A stretch of 64,000 nt of DNA from Promerops cafer (lineage: Eukaryota > Chordata > Aves > Passeriformes > Nectariniidae). The position numbers were made by a program, and so were the translations under genes. The notes beneath the pieces were generated by a model. The model was not told the DNA's origin. It searched no databases and worked only from the letters and a program-made list of their open reading frames with translations. The stretch spans positions 1 through 64,000 of the forward strand of contig VZSE01014383.1 of assembly GCA_013398275.1 (NCBI GenBank), in the 5' to 3' direction. Positions 56,500 to 64,000 of this stretch are shown piece after piece (position 1 is the stretch's first letter; each line of letters begins with the position of its first letter).

Positions 56500-56920
56500 A
56501 CTGGGAATGTTTTTTCTCTCTCAGGAGGGACACTGAGGGGCTGGAGTGTGTCCAGAGAAGGGAACAGAGCTGGGGAAGGGGCTGGGGCAGCAGGAGAAAG
56601 GTCTGGAGAATCCTGGGGGAGCTGGGGGGGCTCAGCCCCGAGGAGAGGAGGCTCAGGGGGGATCTTCTCTCTCTCCAACTCCCTGACAGGAGGCTCAGGG
56701 GGGACAGCAGCAGGAATTTCCCCATGGAAAGGGGGGTCAGGCCTTGGCAGGGGCTGCCCAGGGAGGTTTGGAGTGCCCATCCCTGGAGGTGTCCAGGGAA
56801 AGCCTGGAGGTGGCACTGAGTGCTCTGGGCTGGGGACAAGGTGGGGATCAGGCACAGCTTGGACCCAAAGGTCTTGGAGAACTTTTCAGCCCCAGTTACT
56901 CTGGGATTCTGGGATTTCCT
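56500..56920 (+). mobile_element. CR1 LINE 3' end (about 420 bp)
   Basis: ctggagtgtgtccagagaag, then gagctgggggggctcagccc, then ggcaggggctgcccagggag, with a tctgggattctgggattt end. Confidence 0.9.
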
Positions 56921-57431
56921 CCAGGGAACACCGACTCCTGATGGGATTTTCAAAGCAGGGAGAATTTCCTCGCAGAAAACACCAATCTAACCCCAAATTC
57001 TCCATTTAGAGGGGTCAGAAGGGACACTGAGCATGACGTGGTCCTTCCTCTGCTCGTATTCTCCTCTTTATGGACATCAGGGATTCCCAGACTTCCCAGA
57101 CGGAGCCTGCTCTGTGCTCACCAGCCACGAACAAATTGCAAACCCTTCACAACGTGCCTGTGAGGGTCTGGGGCTCCGAGCCAAGGCCTGGGATTACAGA
57201 GGTGCTGATCTGCACCTTCAGTCCCAGACAGCTTTTGAAATCAGCCTGGCAGGTGCCCAAGGTGTGGGGACTGCAGAGCTGAGCCATCCCAGCCACTGGA
57301 ATGCCACGGGAAGGGGAGGAAGCTGTGGAAAGCAGCTCCCCTTAGCCCACACAGGCTTGGGAACGATGCCAAAGATAAGGAAAACCAGTGGAAAAACACC
57401 AGGACGCCAGCACATTTGATGAGCTTTAGGT

Positions 57432-57437
57432 TTTAAT
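57432..57437 (-). terminator. Variant polyadenylation signal of the 57627 gene
   Basis: TTTAAT on + (ATTAAA on -), about 190 bp after the stop. No AATAAA is closer. Confidence 0.5.
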
Positions 57438-57626
57438 ATCACACCTTTGCTACTGGAGACAGGAGCAGGGAACGAGGAGACCGGCGCTCCCGCGCGCGCG
57501 GGGGACAAATCCCGATCCCGCCGCGCTAATGCCACTTGGGGTTCTCAGGAGGAGGGAAGGGGCTGGAGGGATGAGGCAGGGCCTGTCCAAGCTCGGGGAC
57601 AGGGGGCAGGAGCAGCTCCGGGCCCT

Positions 57627-57911
57627 TCACTTCTGCTGCTGCTGCGGCGGCCACTGCACCGGCTGCTTGATCTGCTGCTGCTGCTGCTGGCACGGAACCT
57701 GGGCCAGGGGCACCTGCCCCGTCCCGGTGGCCGCCGGGCACTGCGGGGTCAGCACCACCACGGGGGTCACGTCCGGCACCGCGGTCACCTCGTGGCACAC
57801 GACCCCCTCGGAGCCGTGGCAGGAGCGGTCGCTGTCGTGGCAGGAGCGGTCGCCGCCGTGGCAGGAGGAGCTCTCGGAGCTGTGGCAGCCTCTGTTCTCA
57901 CGGGAGCACAT
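57627..57911 (-). CDS. EDC protein with Cys-His head and Gln-rich tail
   Basis: A single coding exon of 94 residues (exon 2 from 57942, acceptor cctcccag). It starts MCSRENRGCHSSESSSCHGG, with four to five further CH-Ser-Asp units, then a Val/Thr/Pro-rich linker (VTAVPDVTPVVVLTP). The Gln-rich end is PCQQQQQQIKQPVQWPPQQQ followed by a final QK. The head is EDCH-like. The end KQ..(Q/H)WPP.Q.K is shared with the loricrin-like protein at 62640 and differs from the PKY and KMK ends of the other Cys-His proteins. It therefore looks like a link between families. Terminal Gln and Lys are expected transglutaminase targets. Exon 1 ends at 58903. Confidence 0.82.
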   Translation of the reverse strand: MCSRENRGCHSSESSSCHGGDRSCHDSDRSCHGSEGVVCHEVTAVPDVTPVVVLTPQCPAATGTGQVPLAQVPCQQQQQQIKQPVQWPPQQQQK

Positions 57912-58158
57912 TTTTGGGCTGGTTGGAGAGAAGGTTGAAAACCTGGGAGGGAGAGAAGTTTGGCATTAGATGCAGGGAGGGCACCGTTCCCATCTCTCTG
58001 CTGTGGGGCCAGACTCTGCGTCAGGAGGGATTTGCTGTTCTGCCCGCCCAGTTTCCCCAGTTTGGGGCTTCATTCCTGCAGTGCTGGATTAGCCTGGACC
58101 ATCTGAACACCCTCACGAGTCCCCACAGCAGCCCTGGCCTCTTTCTGCTGGGCTCCAT

Positions 58159-58270
58159 GAGCCATTTCCCTGTTCTTCCTTGAGCCATTTCCCTGTTCTT
58201 CCTCGAGCCATTTCTCTGCTCTCTTTGAGCCATTTCCCTGCTATTTTTTGAGCCATTTCCCTGCTATTCC
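58159..58270. repeat. 24-25-bp tandem repeat in intron of the 57627 gene
   Basis: Five units of gagccatttccctgttcttcc type. Confidence 0.85.
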
Positions 58271-58968
58271 TTGGCTGCATCCTGGGATGCTCCCGGAGGA
58301 GCAGATGCTCTGTGTGATGCTCGGATATCCCGCACCAGCAAGAGGCATCTTGGCAGGAATCCCAAGAATCTCGTAGCCTTGAGGGGCCCTGGCACAGCCA
58401 GGACTGGTGGCAAAGCCCCAGAAAAAGGAAGAGGATCCTGCTGCTCCTTCCTCTCACAGTTTAAATCCACCTTCTCTGCTCCTTCCTAAATTTCTTCAAG
58501 GACGTTTTAATACTTTCAGCTCCTGAATGTTTTCCAAAGGAGCTTAGCAAAGGAGTCAAGCTTATAAATGCAATTAAAATTCCCATCTTAACCCCGAGGT
58601 TTCTTATGAAAGATCAGCCTGCTGTCTCCCATTCATCCCCACATCCCATTATTTGCTTTTATTAATTTCCAGTATGTCCTTTAGATACTGGAAAGCACCA
58701 GAGCAATCCAAATACAACTACAGGTAATAAATTTTGCTTCTCAGCACAGGCAGGCCTAATTTTTGGGAGCACAAAGCAGCCCCAGCCCCAGAGCCAAGGA
58801 TTTGGCTCTCAATAACCCCAGGAAATGCCCCCAGAGCAAAGCTCAGCTCAGTGCAGGGAATTTTCATCAGAATTAAAGGCTAGCGGTCGAGCAGGGACTC
58901 ACCTTGGCTGTGAAGGCTCTGGAGGAGGAGCGGAGCTGAGTGGATGAGCTGCTCTCCCCTCCAAGGAC

Positions 58969-58975
58969 TTTTATA
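58969..58975 (-). promoter_or_regulatory. TATA box of the 57627 gene
   Basis: TTTTATA on +; the exon 1 donor (ccaag|gtgagt) is 66 bp downstream at 58903. Confidence 0.75.
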
Positions 58976-60611
58976 CAGTTCCCAAGTCCCTTCCTGAAAA
59001 TGCAATAACCCCCCCGGGGAAGAATGACCAAGGCATTTACAAAACAGCCACACCCCTAATTACCCACCACCTTCAAAAGCTCCTTCCACCCGATTTCTTT
59101 GATTGACTTGTCAGGCTCGGGATTGTCTTCCTCGTGTTACACAGCTTTAATTGCACCCTGCCCCTGGCGGGCTGTGAGTGAAAACCGTGTGGGCGGCTCG
59201 GCTGGCTCACCCTTGCGGCACGATGAATTTTACGTTGCAAAACGGGTGGCAAAGGTGGTGAGTTTTGGGGTTCCTGTCCTCCCAAAACCTCTCACCTGGA
59301 GTCTGGCAGGAAGGAGAGGTCCCCAGTGCCCAGTCCTCCCCGACTGGTCTTGGCAGGAGAAAAAGCTTGGGGTTCTTGTGGAGAAAAAACATCATTTGCA
59401 GGTCCTCCCCATAAAAAATGGCAAATTCTTAGAAAGTGCAGGTTGGATGTCCTTGGAAAACATCTTTAAAGCCGTTTTCACCCCGTGAGACACCTGCAGG
59501 TACCAGAACTGAGCTGAGGGTCCCCTCTCTGGCAGGGTCATTTCCCAAAGGACCAAAACCAGGATGATGAAGTCTGTGGCCACTGTGGGAGGCTCTGGCG
59601 GGAAGTGACCTGTCAAACCCAGCTGGCGTCACAGACCACTTTTGGAAGTGTTGGCTTCTACCTGTGAATTCCCCAAAAATGTACCGAGGTTTCCTCAACA
59701 TGAGGGAGAACTTCTCCCCATGGACGGGGGACAGAGCCCTGGAACAGCTGGAGTGTCCCCTCTGGAGTCATTCCAAACCCTCCTGGACGTGTCCCTGTGC
59801 CACCTGCTCCAGGTGACCCTGCTCCCCTGCGGTTCTGGGATTCTGTGATGGTGAGATCAGGGATTCTCACCTTCCATTGTTCCATGATTCTGTGATTCCC
59901 TACCTGTGTCCATCTACTTCCCACCTAATTTTACGGCCATTCCTCCATCACTGGCACGGTCACCACCAATTTACATTGCTGACATTTTTCCTGGCCAGCC
60001 CCAAGATGCCCCACAGAGAACTTCTCTTTGAAAATTCCCGTTTTTCTCATATTTTACTTGGTTTTATTTGCCGGGCTCTGGAGCAGTGATGGGAAATCGG
60101 TGCCTACGGAAGCCCCTTGTGCAAACCTTGCACCCGTGAGTAAGCTGTGAGTAAAATGCTGGGTCAGAGACCACACATCCGAGCTCCCCACGCATCCCGA
60201 GCTCCGCCGGCTCTTCCCTGGGGCGGGATGGGAGCACCTGGGTGCAGAGCACTGGGATGGTGCAATCATGGATGCAACCACGGCTTCGCAACAGCCCCGG
60301 TTTCTCATTTTCCCTCCCGTTTCCGGCCTGACCATGGAATTCCAGCAGGACTCCTGATGTGTTTTCACTCATTTTCCACCTGAACTCCCTCACGGAGCCA
60401 CGAGGTTTTGCTGGGCACAGATCCCCTGAAGCCGAGGGGTGGCTCCTGTTTGCTATCACTGAAACAATTCCAGGAGTTTCTATCCAGAGGCGCCAGCTGG
60501 AGACTTTCATCCAGAAACCAGACCCGTGTTTACTGCTCAGCCTGTTTACCAACAGCTGCAGGAGAGGGGCCTTGGTTTAACAAGCACCAACAGGCTCGGG
60601 ATGAGTCCTGG

Positions 60612-60730
60612 CTTATCAGAGCTGGGCAGGAGTCACGGTTTATCAGAGTCGGGGATGATGGGCGCTGTTATCAGGCTTTGGGATGAGCCCTGTGTTATCA
60701 GAGTTCAGGATGAGCCCTGTATTTTCAGAG
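60612..60730. repeat. Imperfect ~33-bp tandem repeat
   Basis: Four units share ttatcagag...gggatgagccctgtgt. The array is diverged. Confidence 0.65.
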
Positions 60731-61949
60731 CTCCTCAGAGGATGACTCATCCCTGCCCTGTTGCACAAGGAGAGGGGAGGAAACCTCGCCGTGCCAAGGA
60801 TAAAACCCAGCCTGGGACTCCTCCCGGCCTCGGGCAGGAGCTGGGCTCTGAAGAGGGCGGATCAGCTCCGGCTCCTTGTGCCCGACCTCTGGATGCAAAC
60901 CTGTTCGCCCTGGGTCTATTAAATATTGAACCATTCAGACTTGGGGAGTGCCCTTCGATAGGAGCCTCAAGAACCAGGGCATAAGAAATGGGATTTTCAA
61001 GTGTTTTCTTGTGTTTATTTTGGGGAGGGATTGAAATTTTGAGGTGGTTTTCGGTCAGTTGGATAAACACAAATATTTGAAGGCTCCGGGCTTGGTTTTC
61101 TGGAATTTTCTGTGAATTTGTTCGAGCTTTCAGAGTTTTTTGCTCTCTTAATGAAGGAAGGAAACCTACAGAAATATCAATAATGGAGTGGTAGATTTTA
61201 GAAACAGAAATAAAAGCAAATAAATGATAATGCTGCCTAATTTTAGAATGGAATTTAATAGGGCTGGTGACAAAATCTTATGTAATTGTCCCCACGTGAT
61301 GATCTTACGACACTGTATGTGTGAAGGATCCTGTGGCATCAAACACGGGTTTAGAGCTCAGAGGATTTGAGTCTTTGGTGTTTCAAGGCAAAGTTTTCTG
61401 GATTTTTATTGAGCTGAAAGGGTCAAAATCCCCCCAGGTGGGTGAAAGCAGAAAGGTAAAAAACAAACAATGTGATTTTATGTCTCACTTTTAAATGGAC
61501 CTAGATCCATGGGTGGCTTTTTTTCCCTTCCTAACAAGTATTTGGATGAGTCAAACAACCCCGACAAGAGTCCTGGCAGATTAAATGTTGGGCAAACCCC
61601 ACATCCCAACCAGCACTGGAGCCGTCCTCTCCCTGTGCCTAATTTAGGGCCTGATCCTATCCAAAAATGCCATGAGCAGCTTATGGGGAGGAAGCCAATG
61701 AGCTGGTTGGAGTTGCCTCATGCACGAGGTTCTACGTGCTCAGGGTTACGCCATCCCCAATCTCTGGGGCAGGGGCCGGGAACTGCTGCCAGGTAAACAA
61801 CCTTTCACTGCCGAGGTCGCGCTGTAAATAACAACCAGTCGGAAATCCCCCGGGAGACTGGCGGATCTCGCTAATGAGGCTCGTAGGGCCCGGGCTCCAC
61901 GGGCTGGCAGCAGCATCTCCAGCAAGAGCCAGGTTAAGAATCCCCGAAT

Positions 61950-62130
61950 TCTGGAATAGTTGGGGTTGGAAGGGACCTCTGGAGATCTCCCAGTCTCCAC
62001 CTGGAGCAGGGGGGCACAGGGACACATCCAGGTGGGTTTGGGATGTGTCTGGAAGGCGAGACTCCGCTCCTTCCCTGGGCAGCTGTTCCAGGGCTCTGCC
62101 ACCTCCATGCAAAGAAGTTCTCCCTCACGC
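61950..62130 (-). mobile_element. CR1 LINE fragment
   Basis: tagttggggttggaagggac, then gggcacagggacacatccag, then agaagttctccctcacgctg: inverted CR1 3' end. Confidence 0.75.
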
Positions 62131-62420
62131 TGAGGTGGAACTTGGGGTTTGGTTTATGGCCATCCTCCTTGTCCTGTCACTGGGCACCACTGGGAAGAGT
62201 CTGGCACCGTCCTGTTGCCACCTGAACTTCCCTCACTGTTGAAAGAGCTGTGTTTTAATTGTATTAATATCAATGTTACATTTAAATTGGGTGTGGAATA
62301 CATGTGAAAAAGGTCCCTTGTGCTGTGGAGATTCCTTGAGGACCCATTTGCATTTTGAGTGAAGGAGCCAGAAAGGAAAGAAATCATCCCAATATTGAAA
62401 CTACCCACAGACTGTGGGGT

Positions 62421-62426
62421 TTTATT
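62421..62426 (-). terminator. Polyadenylation signal of the loricrin-like gene
   Basis: TTTATT on + (AATAAA on -), about 215 bp after the stop codon. Confidence 0.65.
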
Positions 62427-62639
62427 TTCCAACCCGTGACCCAAAGGAGATGGAGAAAAGAATCTTTTCCCATCACCACAGCACAAACCCCTTTTTCCAG
62501 CAGATCCTGGGGGACTGTTGTCAGCCCAGCCCCACGTGAGGAATGCAGAGCTCTGTGATGTAATAGCACGCTCAGGGGAAAATTCCATTGAGGCACATCC
62601 AGGGGCACTTCTGGGATGTGGGAGAGGCTGCTGGGCCGG

Positions 62640-63278
62640 TCACTTCTTCTGGATGGGGGGCCAGTGGGTGCTCTGCTTGCACTGCTGGGTCTTGACAGTG
62701 GGGACAACCACGGGGCATTTCTGCTGCACCATCTGGGCGCATCCCCCGCCTGCAGGGCTGAGCTCTGGGCCGGGGAATGTCCCAGTTCCATATCCCAGCC
62801 CTCCCCCATAGTACCCTGAGCCCTCGGTGACCCCCGCCGTGGTCAGGGTGTCACTCAGGGGTGCAGCGTATCCGTACCCAGCCATTCCCAGATCCCCTCT
62901 GTGGTAGGTGGATCCTCCACCGACCCCCGTGCTGCTGATGACGGGACCCACGTCCTCGCTGCTGTACCCCATTCCCACTCCGGGGCCATAGACTGGCACC
63001 GTCCCCACCGTGACGTCCCAGCCGGACGTGACCCCGCGATCCCCACTGGGGACCACGAGGGACCTGTCGGTGTCACACGAGAAGCCCCCTGAGATGCTGT
63101 AGGGGGCAGGGGCAGGCAGGGGCGGGCAGGACGAAGGTCTCCGGCTGAAGGTGACGGAGCCTTCCCTGCCACACGAGAAGGAGGCGCGGCCGTGGCGGTT
63201 GGAGAGGGCCCCGGTGCAGAACCTGCCGTGGCTCAGGGAGATCTCCCGGCTGTAGCCCCGGTTCCGCCGGGAACATTT
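62640..63278 (-). CDS. Loricrin-like Gly/Ser/Tyr-rich EDC protein with a disrupted start
   Basis: The open frame runs 212 residues from KCSRRNRGYSREISLSHGRF to a Q/K-rich end (VKTQQCKQSTHWPPIQKK). The middle is Ser-rich, then Gly/Tyr-rich (MAGYGYAAPLSD, GSGYYGGGLGYGTG). Composition and the Cys/Gln/Lys ends suggest a loricrin-type cornified-envelope protein, though I cannot confirm orthology. The other Cys-His genes begin ATG-TG(C/T)-TCC-CG. Here the sequence is aaATGTTCCCGG, so the ATG at 63276-63274 is out of frame with the long ORF, as if two bases after ATG were missing. Acceptors lie at 63301-63300 (ttgcag) and 63283-63282 (tctccag). No exon 1 or TATA box is seen in the remaining 700 bp, so the first exon may lie outside the window. 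Confidence 0.7.
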   Translation of the reverse strand, partial: KCSRRNRGYSREISLSHGRFCTGALSNRHGRASFSCGREGSVTFSRRPSSCPPLPAPAPYSISGGFSCDTDRSLVVPSGDRGVTSGWDVTVGTVPVYGPGVGMGYSSEDVGPVISSTGVGGGSTYHRGDLGMAGYGYAAPLSDTLTTAGVTEGSGYYGGGLGYGTGTFPGPELSPAGGGCAQMVQQKCPVVVPTVKTQQCKQSTHWPPIQKK

Positions 63279-63449
63279 CCGCTGGAGACAGCAGTAAAGC
63301 TGCAAGAGGAAAGGAAAACACCCAAACTTGCACCGTTTTGCTTGGTGTTTGCGCCAGGGCAGGTGGCGAGGTGCCAGGCGGGGTGGCCAGGAAAGCTTGG
63401 CCAGGGACTGGGGCAATTCCAGGCTTTGAAACCGAGTACTGCTGAGCTG

Positions 63450-63580
63450 TTAGAGAATCGTGGAATCGTGGAGTGGTTTGGGTTGGAAAAGACCTTAAAG
63501 CTCATCCAATGCCACCTGCTGCCATGGGCAGGGACACCTTCTGCTAGACCAGGTTGCTCCAAGCCCCTGTTCTTCAAATC
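63450..63580 (-). mobile_element. CR1 LINE fragment
   Basis: gtggtttgggttggaaaaga, then ctgctagaccaggttgctcc: inverted CR1 3' end, in the presumed intron of the loricrin-like gene. Confidence 0.8.
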
Positions 63581-64000
63581 CAAGGATATCTGGACTCTTC
63601 CTGGGATAGCTTTCCTCTTTCTACCTCTATTTCCAGAGAATCCAAATGCTGAAATATATTCTGAATCTGAAATCTGAAATATAAAATCTGAAATATATTA
63701 TTTTCCCCTCTAGTAACTGCCATGGCTTTCCCCACTCATTTTCATGTCCACAGCCACAGAGCTGCAAAAATACCGAGGATCACCCTCAGCTGTTGCAGGA
63801 GTGATGGATCAAAGTTTCCACCCTGGCTCTGTTACTGCAGCCCCAAAATTCTTCTATAGAAGGTGATTGGCCAGACACAGAGGTTCGTGGCCATTCTGAG
63901 GTCCACCTCAGGGCTGTTATTAAGTAATACAAAAATGTGTCCTGCACATTCAAACCCACGAAGGTTGTGCAGTCCCCACGTGCCGGCCCCACCACAGACC

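Larger units (their letters stand above)
58990..62415. other. Intergenic stretch upstream of the 57627 gene
   Basis: About 3.4 kb without a recognisable gene. It holds a diverged CR1 piece near 59720-59910 (+), the repeat at 60612 and the CR1 end at 61950 (listed separately). Confidence 0.5.

Noticed and set aside
1..64000. tRNA, rRNA, CRISPR or viral elements
   Set aside because: No cloverleaf-type boxes, spaced direct repeats or retroviral LTR pairs were seen. Tandem arrays here are minisatellites or coding repeats.

Overview
The window is bird genomic DNA. It carries dense copies of the avian LINE CR1 (3' ends finishing in gattctgtgattct-type repeats) and part of the epidermal differentiation complex (EDC) with bird-type members: EDKM (KKLIQQ motif), EDWM (WYDP motif), MPN-start cysteine-rich proteins and a CCDPCQ-repeat protein (EDCRP). 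No prokaryotic or viral gene organisation is visible. All names rest on recognised motifs and remembered families; no database search was possible.

Layout. 1-19 kb is GC-rich and carries five S100 calcium-binding genes, all on +: an S100A4-like paralogue, S100A4, a calgranulin-type S100 with a long His/Asp/Gly tail, another calgranulin-type S100, and an MRP126 (S100A9-like) gene with a second, independent His tail. EDKM, a half-length S100-derived protein, follows, also on +. Each S100 gene has a TATA box, a short exon 1, exon 2 carrying EF-hand 1 and exon 3 carrying EF-hand 2. The strand then switches. From 20 to 63.3 kb twelve EDC genes lie on -, convergent with EDKM. In order of rising coordinate they are: two Cys-His repeat proteins (20.3, 23.8 kb), EDWM (26.8), an unrecognised Pro/Cys-rich protein (30.3), two EDMPN-type proteins (33.4, 37.3), EDCRP (41.7), three EDCH-type proteins (47.3, 50.0, 52.9), a Cys-His/Gln-rich protein (57.6) and a loricrin-like Gly/Ser/Tyr-rich protein (62.6).

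Eleven of the twelve minus-strand genes share one architecture: a TATA box, a short non-coding exon 1 whose splice donor lies 64-70 bp downstream of the TATA box (50 bp in EDCRP), one intron, and an exon 2 holding the whole CDS. The S100 genes probably supply secreted or cytosolic calcium/zinc-binding proteins. The EDC genes probably supply Cys-, Gln- and Lys-containing precursors cross-linked by disulfides and transglutaminase in cornified epidermis, beak, claw or feather. That functional statement comes from knowledge of the families, not from this sequence alone.

Most notable observations: exon-limited homogenisation between the two S100A4-type genes; a mosaic member in the EDCH trio; a GC-AG intron in the MRP126 gene; a 2-bp deletion signature at the start codon of the loricrin-like gene; a 333-bp direct duplication around a single N that is probably an assembly artefact; and one EDC-type gene (30.3 kb) that I cannot assign to a named family.
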